Shown here: positions 1 to 6,561 of the stretch, in pieces
How the letters are laid out: every line of letters starts with the position of its first letter
Position numbering within the stretch: position 1 is the stretch's first letter
Assembly: GCA_022766365.1 (NCBI GenBank)
Contig: JALENW010000011.1
Span: forward strand, 1 to 35,603
Direction of reading: 5' to 3'
Source of the DNA: Clostridiales bacterium
GTDB taxonomy: Bacteria; Bacillota; Clostridia; Peptostreptococcales; Anaerovoracaceae
Length of the DNA stretch: 35,603 bases
Translations under genes and position numbers: made by a program
The notes under the pieces: generated by a model
What the model saw: the letters and a program-made list of their open reading frames with translations, nothing else
Databases searched by the model: none
Told to the model about the DNA's origin: nothing

Positions 1-336
1 GATTGTTTTGCTTCACCTACTTGAACAGACGATTTATCTGCTTCAACAAGAATATCATTCAACTTTCCATTAGGAATTTTGCCATAGAATGAGTACATAT
101 AAATATCATAAGCCATAGCCAGTAAATTATCGTTTATATCACTATCTCTCCATCTCTTTTCCCATATATTTCTCATAGTTTTTCTTGATTTGATACTGTT
201 CGGTCATCTCAGATTTTGATGAAAAATACTCTTGCATAAGGAGAATATATGGCAAGAGAAAAATTAGGTATAGAAAAGCAAATAAATACGAGAGAGGATA
301 AAAATGAAGAAAAATAGGGGAAGAAAGAGATAACAT
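1..336 (-). pseudogene. Frameshifted small membrane protein gene, partial (runs off the window)
   Basis: Read on the minus strand, an ATG at 336 is preceded by AAAGGA (342-347) with a 5-base gap, a credible start. The first about 35 residues are strongly hydrophobic (signal anchor or one membrane segment). They are followed by a charged stretch ending ...YEKYMGKEMER and a stop at 142-144. Removing one A from the A4 run (plus positions 157-160) joins this frame to a second open frame that reads ...MGKRWRDSDINDNLLAMAY... to base 1 without a stop. Both parts have ordinary protein composition, so one gene carrying a one-base insertion (or a sequencing error) is the simplest reading. I do not recognise the family. 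The 3' end lies outside the window. Confidence 0.5.
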
Positions 337-341
337 AATTG

Positions 342-368
342 TCCTTTGTTTGCAACTACAAAATTATA
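342..368 (-). promoter_or_regulatory. -10 element and ribosome site of the leftmost minus-strand gene
   Basis: On the minus strand a perfect TATAAT (plus 363-368) lies about 30 bases ahead of the ATG at 336, followed by AAAGGA (342-347). No good -35 is visible at 16-18 bases. The remaining bases up to 578 are A/T-rich and hold no gene that I can support. Confidence 0.35.
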
Positions 369-577
369 CACTCTAATCAGTATATTATCTTAAAATTCCA
401 ACCGTAACACCGGGACAGAGCATTACATTCTAGTTATTAAACATTATAGGGTATATGGTAGAAGTTAATTGAACCATTAGGCCAAGGCGACATTACCAAA
501 TCACTCAATATAAATATCAAGAAATTAATTGCCACATGCGTTATTTTTAAAAAATATAGGGTATTTACATAAAGTAA

Positions 578-606
578 GTTAGCACAGTCTAACGAATTGA
601 TATAAT
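578..606 (+). promoter_or_regulatory. Promoter of the peroxiredoxin gene, with a palindrome
   Basis: An extended -10 is seen: TG at 598-599 and TATAAT at 601-606. A weak -35 (TTAGCA, 579-584) lies 16 bases upstream. A perfect inverted repeat GTTAG-N6-CTAAC (578-593) covers the -35 and spacer, where a repressor would block RNA polymerase. It does not match the PerR box consensus. The ribosome site AGGAGG (620-625) sits 6 bases before the ATG. Confidence 0.55.
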
Positions 607-631
607 ACAAAAAATTCACAGGAGGATTAAA

Positions 632-1195
632 ATGTCACTAATCAACAAGGAAGTTTCAGATTTTAAAACTGATGGTTATCTCAATGGAAAGTTCATAACA
701 GTGTCAAAAGATGACATAATGGGGAAATGGTCTGTGTTTTTCTTTTATCCGGCAGATTTTACCTTCGTTTGCCCGACTGAATTAGAGGACCTGCAATCAA
801 TATATGACAAATTTAAAGAGGCAGGTTGTGAGATTTATTCAGTATCGGCAGATACTCACTATACACACAAGGCATGGCATGATACGTCGGAAAGTATTAA
901 GAAAATTGAGTATCCTATGCTTGCAGATCCGACGCATAAACTTGCACGGGACTTTGACGTATTGATTGAAGAGGACGGGGTTGCCGAAAGAGGTAGTTTC
1001 ATAGTTAATCCTGAGGGGAAGATTGTAGCCTATGAGGTAACCTCAGGTAATGTTGGAAGGAACGCTGAGGAACTTTTTAGAAAACTACAGGCATGCCAGT
1101 TTGTATATGAATATGGTGATGAAGTTTGCCCGGCCAGGTGGAAGCCAGGCGAAAAAACCCTTAAGCCGGGCATTGATCTTGTAGGTGCAATATAA
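632..1195 (+). CDS. ahpC: Typical 2-Cys peroxiredoxin (AhpC type)
   Basis: The protein is 187 residues, the usual AhpC length. It reduces hydrogen peroxide, organic hydroperoxides and peroxynitrite in the cytoplasm. The peroxidatic Cys is C47 in FTFVCPTE and the resolving Cys is C166 in the C-terminal VCPARW motif, so the typical 2-Cys dimer mechanism is expected. No ahpF reductase lies next to it, so electrons must come from a gene elsewhere or from thioredoxin or another flavoprotein (inference). It is a single-gene unit: its own promoter with an operator-like palindrome lies upstream, and a terminator hairpin lies downstream. The start is fixed by AGGAGG six bases ahead. The family call is firm; the exact reductant is unknown. 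Confidence 0.95.
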   Translation: MSLINKEVSDFKTDGYLNGKFITVSKDDIMGKWSVFFFYPADFTFVCPTELEDLQSIYDKFKEAGCEIYSVSADTHYTHKAWHDTSESIKKIEYPMLADPTHKLARDFDVLIEEDGVAERGSFIVNPEGKIVAYEVTSGNVGRNAEELFRKLQACQFVYEYGDEVCPARWKPGEKTLKPGIDLVGAI

Positions 1196-1233
1196 GGTCA
1201 AGTGCTGAAAACCAAGGTCAAGTGCTGAAAACT
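1194..1233 (+). repeat. Two tandem copies of a 20-bp unit at the 3' end of ahpC
   Basis: AAGGTCAAGTGCTGAAAACC (1194-1213) is followed directly by a second copy (1214-1233) that differs only in its last base. The first copy starts inside the ahpC stop codon. Only two units are present and there is no spacer, so this is not a CRISPR. Confidence 0.85.
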
Positions 1234-1266
1234 AATATGTATGCAATACGACAAGCATATATTAAA

Positions 1267-1301
1267 ATTCGTATTTTAAGGATGTTTTATCCGGTACGAA
1301 T
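1267..1301 (+). other. Hairpin downstream of ahpC
   Basis: ATTCGTA (1267-1273) pairs with TACGAAT (1295-1301), and inside it GGAT (1280-1283) pairs with ATCC (1289-1292) around a GTTTT loop. No T run follows. It lies just before the terminator at 1308 and may be part of the ahpC 3' end. Confidence 0.45.
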
Positions 1302-1307
1302 GATTCT

Positions 1308-1348
1308 AATAGTTCTGTTGGAAATGTTTCTGATGGAACTATTTTTTT
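1308..1348 (+). terminator. Rho-independent terminator of ahpC
   Basis: AATAGTTC (1308-1315) pairs perfectly with GAACTATT (1336-1343), with a small inner GAAA/TTTC pairing, and the 3' arm runs straight into a T run (1342-1348). Confidence 0.75.
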
Positions 1349-1416
1349 ATTAATTAATTAAATTTTGCTTTAACTGAAGTTTTAAATGGAATTTACGACG
1401 AAAGCAATGTGTTTTG

Positions 1417-1425
1417 TGTTATAAT
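1417..1425 (+). promoter_or_regulatory. Extended -10 promoter of the 5'-nucleotidase gene
   Basis: TG (1417-1418), one base, then TATAAT (1420-1425). No clear -35 is seen. The ribosome site AGGAGG (1460-1465) and ATG (1472) follow. Confidence 0.5.
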
Positions 1426-1471
1426 ACTCCCATGGAAATTGTTTGAAATCAATATTATTAGGAGGGTTACG

Positions 1472-3511
1472 ATGTACAGTAATAGAAAGTTGCTATCTGT
1501 CTTTTTGACATTGGCAATGGTGCTATCCATGGTTGCATTTGGTGGGCTCGCAGTATTTGCAGAGGACCAAAGTGGAAGTCAACCGGAAGCCAAAGCAGAA
1601 GAGGGAACGTATGATGCACTTGGAATACAGCCTGAGGATTTTGTGATCTTTTACACAAACGATGTTCACGGAGGTGTAAATGACAACGCCTTTTATACAG
1701 GCACTGACAAATCTTTGGGATATGCGGCTCTGGCTGCGTTAAAAGCTAAGGCAAATGCAAAGACAAAGGGTGCATTGCTTGTTGACAGCGGGGATTCTAT
1801 TCAAGGATCGGTTCCAAATACAATGAGTTCCGGAAAGAGTTCTATGCTCCTAATGAAGGAAACCGGATATGATTATCTTGTTCCGGGGAATCATGAGTTT
1901 GACTTCAGTGTTGATAAATTTATAGAGAATGCTAAGGGAGTCGGACTTAACTATATATGTGCCAATTTTACGGACATGAATGGGAATTTGGTTTTTAATA
2001 AAGCGTATGACAGTGCAGATGTAAATATAGGTGGCGAAACAAAGAAGATAGCTTTCATCGGCCTTGATACACCGGAATCTATTTCTAAGGGAACACCTAA
2101 GTATTTTCAGGATAAATCCGGAAACTACATCTATACTTTTAATGGGGATCCGGCAGCGAAGCTTTATGAAGTTACTCAGGTGAATATAGACAAGGCAAAA
2201 GCAGAAGGAGCGGATTTTGTAATCGTATTAGGTCATATCGGTGATGCAGGAGGAACACCCGGATGGTATTCAGGAGATGTTATAGCAAACACCAGTGGCA
2301 TAGATGTTTTCCTGGATGGACATGCTCATAATGTGATTCCCGGCAAAACTGTCAAAGATAAGAATGGAAAAGATGTGCTTTTGACGTCAACAGGGACTAA
2401 GCTTAATAACATCGGTGTTTTGCGACTTTCACTTAAAGATGGAAAAGTTTTGCCAACTACTGCTCTTGTTAACAAAGTAACCGACGAAGAAAAGAACTCT
2501 GCGGAGTACAAACGTGTCAATCAGGTGGTAAAGGATGAACTTGCAAAATATGGGTATCTTGAGAAGAAAATCGGCAAAACTGATTTTCCTCTGGTGGTTA
2601 ATGATCCTTCCACAGGGAAGAGGCTGGTTAGAAATGCTAACACAAACATGGCAGACTTCATAACTGACAGCTATCTGTGGTATGCCGAAAACGATCCCGC
2701 AGGGAAGGGATTTGTTAAGGCTGATGCTGCCATAATGAACGGTGGATCTATTCGTGCCGATATCAATTCAGGTGATATCAACTATCTTTCTGTACTCAGC
2801 GTTCTTCCTTGGAATACGAGGATTTGCGAGATTGAAGCAACAGGACAGATGATTGTCGATGCCTTGGAGATGGGAGCTAAGAACTATCCTGATGAAAGCG
2901 GCGGATTTATCAGCGGTGGCAATCTCACCTACGAAATTAATAAGTCGGTTAAGAGCAATGTAGCTCTTGATGACAAGAAAATGTTCGTGAAGGTAAATGG
3001 TGATTACTATAAAGGCGGATACCGTGTTCAGAATGTTCGCATAGGTGGAAAACCGGTAGATTTGAACAAAAAGTATAATCTTGTTATTACTGCATATTAT
3101 TATAAGAATACCGGAGACGGCATGACAATGTTTAAGGATGCAAAAGCCATAGTTGATGCAGATAAAGATGTTTTGGACATTGATATCTTCAATGCTTATC
3201 TCAGTGTGGGTCAGTCGGGAGTCGTTTCGTCAAAATACAGCAACCCTTACGGGGAGGGGAGAATTAAATTTACGGATAAGGATTATGACTATTCCGGAGA
3301 CAAGGTAGAGAACATCAATAAGAGTCTGACAGGAGAAGGCACCAAGGATGTTCCTGACAGTAACGTAGGTAATAAAAATAATCACGGTAATGACAAAAAT
3401 GGCGTGAATACAGGTGATGCCGGAGTTTACAAGCTGTGGGCAATTTTACTTACAATAGCTGTAATCTCTATGGGTGCAACCGTTGTAATAAAGAAAAATA
3501 CGCAAAGATAG
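1472..3511 (+). CDS. Secreted 5'-nucleotidase / 2',3'-cyclic phosphodiesterase family protein with a C-terminal anchor
   Basis: The 679-residue precursor begins at the ATG after AGGAGGG; a longer frame upstream starts before the ribosome site. Residues 1-30 form a Sec signal peptide (RK, hydrophobic core, cut near VFA-ED). The metallophosphoesterase half shows NDVHGG, DSGDS, GNHEFDF, LGHIGD and DGHAHN, the metal ligands of the calcineurin-like fold. The second half is a 5'-nucleotidase C-terminal domain with NGGSIRADI. The family hydrolyses extracellular nucleotides so that nucleosides and phosphate can be taken up. The last about 35 residues are VNTGD, a hydrophobic helix and KKNTQR, which looks like a degenerate sortase signal (LPxTG replaced) or a plain membrane anchor. 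No sortase gene is in the window. The substrate (nucleotide, UDP-sugar or cyclic nucleotide) cannot be told from sequence. Confidence 0.9.
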   Translation: MYSNRKLLSVFLTLAMVLSMVAFGGLAVFAEDQSGSQPEAKAEEGTYDALGIQPEDFVIFYTNDVHGGVNDNAFYTGTDKSLGYAALAALKAKANAKTKGALLVDSGDSIQGSVPNTMSSGKSSMLLMKETGYDYLVPGNHEFDFSVDKFIENAKGVGLNYICANFTDMNGNLVFNKAYDSADVNIGGETKKIAFIGLDTPESISKGTPKYFQDKSGNYIYTFNGDPAAKLYEVTQVNIDKAKAEGADFVIVLGHIGDAGGTPGWYSGDVIANTSGIDVFLDGHAHNVIPGKTVKDKNGKDVLLTSTGTKLNNIGVLRLSLKDGKVLPTTALVNKVTDEEKNSAEYKRVNQVVKDELAKYGYLEKKIGKTDFPLVVNDPSTGKRLVRNANTNMADFITDSYLWYAENDPAGKGFVKADAAIMNGGSIRADINSGDINYLSVLSVLPWNTRICEIEATGQMIVDALEMGAKNYPDESGGFISGGNLTYEINKSVKSNVALDDKKMFVKVNGDYYKGGYRVQNVRIGGKPVDLNKKYNLVITAYYYKNTGDGMTMFKDAKAIVDADKDVLDIDIFNAYLSVGQSGVVSSKYSNPYGEGRIKFTDKDYDYSGDKVENINKSLTGEGTKDVPDSNVGNKNNHGNDKNGVNTGDAGVYKLWAILLTIAVISMGATVVIKKNTQR

Positions 3512-3527
3512 AAAAGAACATGATTTA

Positions 3528-3555
3528 TTTTTACAGCAAATTTTCTCTGTAAAAA
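3528..3555 (+). terminator. Possible terminator after the 5'-nucleotidase gene
   Basis: TTTTTACAG (3528-3536) pairs perfectly with CTGTAAAAA (3547-3555) around a 10-base loop. The A/T ends allow termination on either strand, but the bases after it on the + strand are not T-rich. Confidence 0.45.
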
Positions 3556-3610
3556 CAGTTTCAATAGAATGCCTGATGGCGGTGGTGTGTTATGCATTGC
3601 CGCTATTTTG

Positions 3611-3639
3611 TTGCAAGAATAAAAATGATGTAGTATTAT
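3611..3639 (+). promoter_or_regulatory. Sigma-A promoter of the two-component operon
   Basis: TTGCAA (3611-3616), a 17-base spacer, then TATTAT (3634-3639). A second TATAAT lies at 3648-3653. The GTG start at 3677 is preceded by AAGGTGAG. Confidence 0.55.
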
Positions 3640-3676
3640 TTAAAAGGTATAATAAATTGAAAGATAAGGTGAGAAA

Positions 3677-4372
3677 GTGAAAGGAAAGATTTACGTAGTA
3701 GACGACGAGAAAAATATCAGAAATATTTTGATGATATTCTTGAAGGAAGAGGGCTATGAAGTTGAAACTTTTGAAAATGGCAACGATATGCTTAATAAGT
3801 TTTTGGTATCGCCTGCAGACCTTATAATTCTGGATATTATGATGCCCGGAATGGATGGGTATTCTGTGTGCAAGGAAGTCAGAAAGCACAGTGATACCCC
3901 AATAATCCTTTTGACAGCCAGGGATACTGATGCGGACTATATTAGAGGATTTTCTGTTGGATGTGATGACTATTTTACCAAACCTTTTTCACCGATTAAA
4001 CTGGTTATGAAGGTGAATAATGTCTTTTCAAGACTGATACATAAGGATTCTTTTGCAGGGAAAAACAAGACACTGTCTATGGGGAATGTTGTCATTGACC
4101 CGATGAAGATGGAATCCAGCTGCGGCGGCAGGGAACTTAAGCTGACTGCTTTGGAGTTTGACCTTTTGTATTTTATGATTGAGAACAAGGATACTGCAAT
4201 TTCGAGGGATACTTTGCTCAAGGAGGTCTGGGGCTTTGAAGGGCGGGTAAGTTCAAGAGCTACGGACGATACTATCAAGAGATTGAGAAAAAAATTGACT
4301 GATTTGAAAAGTACATTGAGTATCAAAACAGTCTGGGGTTACGGATTTAAACTCGAGGAAGATGAAAAATGA
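3677..4372 (+). CDS. OmpR/PhoB-family response regulator
   Basis: 231 residues in the standard two-domain layout. The receiver domain (about 1-118) has the acidic pair D9-D10, the phospho-acceptor D53 in LIILDIMMPG, the switch Thr in LLTARD and the conserved Lys in FTKPF. A winged-helix DNA-binding domain follows (about 130-228), with LTALEFDLLYF and the C-terminal KTVWGYGFKL hairpin. It starts at a GTG behind AAGGTGAG. Its stop overlaps the start of the kinase gene by four bases (ATGA), so the two proteins are translationally coupled and are almost certainly partners. The target genes are unknown; the neighbours (nucleotidase, nusA operon) give no clear signal. Confidence 0.93.
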   Translation: MKGKIYVVDDEKNIRNILMIFLKEEGYEVETFENGNDMLNKFLVSPADLIILDIMMPGMDGYSVCKEVRKHSDTPIILLTARDTDADYIRGFSVGCDDYFTKPFSPIKLVMKVNNVFSRLIHKDSFAGKNKTLSMGNVVIDPMKMESSCGGRELKLTALEFDLLYFMIENKDTAISRDTLLKEVWGFEGRVSSRATDDTIKRLRKKLTDLKSTLSIKTVWGYGFKLEEDEK

Positions 4373-5799
4373 GTTCAGGAAAGCTCTTTCAACGAAAGAA
4401 AACTCTAAGAAGAACGCTGCTCCTCGGACCGTCCACCATTTTGTTGACTTCCTTCCTTATAATTCTTGTCATATTTAACTTTTCAATTCAAACGTTTATA
4501 AAAATGAATGTGAGCAAGAGGCTGGATTTGGAAATGAAAATGTGCGAGGATATTTTCAATTCTAATGATGGAGCTGTGCTTGAAATTAAGGAGATTGATG
4601 ACATAAGCGTCGTCGTTCCGGTGGAGTATGTAATTCTTGACGAGAATTATAAGGTTGTCAGCGCCATAGATACTCAACTTGACCCTCATCATATAAAAAA
4701 CATGGACATTGTAGGAAATAAAATCAGGAAGAATCCTGAACTTCTCAAGCAAAAAAATATGACTATCGATTTTAACGACAGGCGCTTTGTGGGTAAGTCT
4801 AAGGTTTTTTATGGTAAGCTCGATGATATCTTTATTGTAAAGGCATCGCCGGGAGAACTTTCCAAGCCATATACTCTTGTTATTTTTGCCGAAGTGACAA
4901 TGATGCGTCGATATATTCTGCTTGTAAGAAATGTTCTGATTGGACTCATGTCTCTTCAGGGTTTAATTGCTATCTTTCTTTTCTATAGAATGGCAGGTAG
5001 AATTGACAATGGTTTCAGAAGTGTCAAGATATATCTGGAATCTGTGGGACTTAAGAAACCCGTGGACGTTGATGAATCATCTCAGTCTTTTGTTGAATTT
5101 TCGCAAGTTATAGACACAGCTAAGAATATGAAGCAGCTCATAGAAAGAAGTGAGTTGGCACAGATAGAATTTTTCCAAAATACTTCACATGCTCTCAGGA
5201 CGCCTTTGATGTCTATCCAAGGATACGCAGAGGGATTGAAGGCCGGTGTGGTTAAAGATCAGGATTATGCACTCGATGTAATAACTAACGAAACCGAAAA
5301 GATTTCTGAACTCATTGACAAGATGAATATGATTTCTCAGATGACTACAGAGAAACTTGATTTTCAGGTTTATTCTCTAGCAGATCTTGTAGAAGAATGG
5401 GCCGAAAATGCTGAAGGCATGGCTATTTCAAGAGGAATAACCATGAAGATAAAAAAGGATCCTGACGTGTTCGTGGAGCTTGATAAGAATAAAATGAATA
5501 TAGCTGTTACCAATATAATTACTAATGGAATAAGGTATGCCAAGTCCTATGTAGAAATAGGATGGGAAGTCGCTGATGGAAAAGTCAGAATTCATATTTC
5601 AAATGATGGCGTGGAAATTCCTGCTGAGATTCAGCCTTTGATATTTAAACGATTTTATAAAGGTGAAGGCGGGAATACAGGAATTGGACTTGCTGTTTCA
5701 AAATCAGTAGTTGAAGTACACAGAGGGTCTATAAAAGTTAAGAGTGATCCGGAGATTACCGAGTTTATTGTAGATTTGCCGCAATTCTGCCGGAGTTAG
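4369..5799 (+). CDS. Membrane sensor histidine kinase, partner of the upstream regulator
   Basis: 476 residues. A first membrane segment lies at about 17-42. An extracellular sensor of about 135 residues follows, then a second membrane segment at about 182-206. The H-box NTSHALRTPL holds the phospho-acceptor H274. The ATPase domain shows the N-box around ITNGIRYA, the G1 motif NDGVEI, the F-box FKRFY and the G2 motif TGIGLAVSK, so the catalytic core looks complete. I do not see a clear HAMP domain between the second membrane segment and the H-box; about 65 residues of ordinary helix lie there. The external sensor region has no motif I recognise, so the signal is unknown. Confidence 0.93.
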   Translation: MSSGKLFQRKKTLRRTLLLGPSTILLTSFLIILVIFNFSIQTFIKMNVSKRLDLEMKMCEDIFNSNDGAVLEIKEIDDISVVVPVEYVILDENYKVVSAIDTQLDPHHIKNMDIVGNKIRKNPELLKQKNMTIDFNDRRFVGKSKVFYGKLDDIFIVKASPGELSKPYTLVIFAEVTMMRRYILLVRNVLIGLMSLQGLIAIFLFYRMAGRIDNGFRSVKIYLESVGLKKPVDVDESSQSFVEFSQVIDTAKNMKQLIERSELAQIEFFQNTSHALRTPLMSIQGYAEGLKAGVVKDQDYALDVITNETEKISELIDKMNMISQMTTEKLDFQVYSLADLVEEWAENAEGMAISRGITMKIKKDPDVFVELDKNKMNIAVTNIITNGIRYAKSYVEIGWEVADGKVRIHISNDGVEIPAEIQPLIFKRFYKGEGGNTGIGLAVSKSVVEVHRGSIKVKSDPEITEFIVDLPQFCRS

Positions 5800-5900
5800 A
5801 CGATGATTTTGCCACAAAGATGAATGGATTCAGAACGTTAAGGCGTGTATAATGTTGTAGAAAGCAAATTCTCTTTAAAAAATAGTATTGTGTATGTGTT

Positions 5901-5944
5901 AGAGGTCATCCTTCGTCTTGCCTGTTAATAGAAGGATGGCCTCT
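5901..5944 (+). terminator. Strong hairpin between the kinase gene and the nusA operon
   Basis: AGAGGTCATCCTTC (5901-5914) pairs with GAAGGATGGCCTCT (5931-5944) as a 14-bp stem with one G-T pair. The T run after it is poor (GGCGCTTTA), so it may stop transcription weakly or protect an RNA end. Confidence 0.55.
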
Positions 5945-5958
5945 GGCGCTTTATGAAT

Positions 5959-5990
5959 TTGACATGTGATAGGATTTGTGCTACTATAAT
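5959..5990 (+). promoter_or_regulatory. Promoter of the rimP-nusA-infB operon
   Basis: A perfect -35 TTGACA (5959-5964) is followed by overlapping -10 options: TACTAT (5982-5987) at 17 bases, or a perfect TATAAT (5985-5990) at 20 bases. Transcription would start near 5995, giving a leader of about 60 bases. Confidence 0.6.
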
Positions 5991-6010
5991 ACAGTAATTT
6001 GGAGTTCTTG

Positions 6011-6045
6011 GAAAGAGTGGGTCATCCCACTCTTTCAGTTTTGTT
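6011..6045 (+). promoter_or_regulatory. Leader hairpin ahead of rimP, attenuator-like
   Basis: GAAAGAGTGGG (6011-6021), loop TCAT, then CCCACTCTTTC (6026-6036) form a perfect 11-bp stem followed by AGTTTTGTT, the shape of an intrinsic terminator. It fills most of the short leader between the promoter and the rimP ribosome site (AAGGAGAG, 6046-6053). Because NusA promotes pausing and termination at hairpins, feedback control of the operon is a reasonable inference. Confidence 0.6.
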
Positions 6046-6055
6046 AAGGAGAGAA

Positions 6056-6550
6056 ATGTCAAAGAGAATCGAAGCTCTTGTCAGAGGGCAACTTGAGGAC
6101 TTCCTATCTGAAGAAGACCTGCTTCTCTGGGACGTGTCTATGGTCAGAGAAGGCAAGAATACTGTCCTCAGAGTTTTCATTGATAAGGAGAAGGGCTATA
6201 TAGATACGGATAATTGTGAGAAAGTTAGCAAATTTTTGAGTGAGAAGCTTGACAGTGTGGAAGATGAGATGCCTGCAAGCTATTTTCTTGAGGTTTCATC
6301 TCCGGGCATGGACAGGGAACTTAGGACGGATGAGCAGTTAACTAGGTATATCGGAGAGTTTGTGGATATTAAGCTGTGCAGCGGAATTGACGGCAAGAAG
6401 GTGTTCCGTGGCAGGCTTGAAGGTTTTACAGACTGTGAGGTAAATATTATCGAAGTCATTGCCGATGGGAATAAAAGGGATCCCGTTGAAAAGCCCGTAA
6501 GCTTTCAGAGAGAAAAAATTGCCAAAATCAGTTTGGCTGTAATATTTTAA
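6056..6550 (+). CDS. rimP: Ribosome maturation factor RimP
   Basis: 164 residues, normal for the family. RimP helps mature the 30S subunit. The N-terminal alpha/beta domain (about 1-85) contains LRVFIDKEKGYIDTDNCEKVS and then YFLEVSSPGMDREL, the family's most conserved stretch. A small SH3-like domain follows. The ATG at 6056 is chosen because AAGGAGAG lies just before it; the frame extends further upstream, but that part coincides with the leader hairpin and the transcription start. It is the first gene of the nusA operon, which is its usual place. nusA begins 11 bases after its stop. Confidence 0.93.
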   Translation: MSKRIEALVRGQLEDFLSEEDLLLWDVSMVREGKNTVLRVFIDKEKGYIDTDNCEKVSKFLSEKLDSVEDEMPASYFLEVSSPGMDRELRTDEQLTRYIGEFVDIKLCSGIDGKKVFRGRLEGFTDCEVNIIEVIADGNKRDPVEKPVSFQREKIAKISLAVIF

Positions 6551-6561
6551 AGGAGGAAGTA

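Noticed and set aside
437-619. Hydrophobic 60-codon frame on the minus strand upstream of ahpC
   Set aside because: It covers the ahpC promoter, has no ribosome site, and T-rich DNA gives such frames by chance.
1194-1233. Possible CRISPR-like repeats after ahpC
   Set aside because: There are only two directly adjacent copies with no spacers and no cas genes.
5999-6055. Upstream TTG start that would extend RimP by 19 residues
   Set aside because: It lies at the transcription start and across the leader hairpin, with no ribosome site; the ATG at 6056 has a good one.
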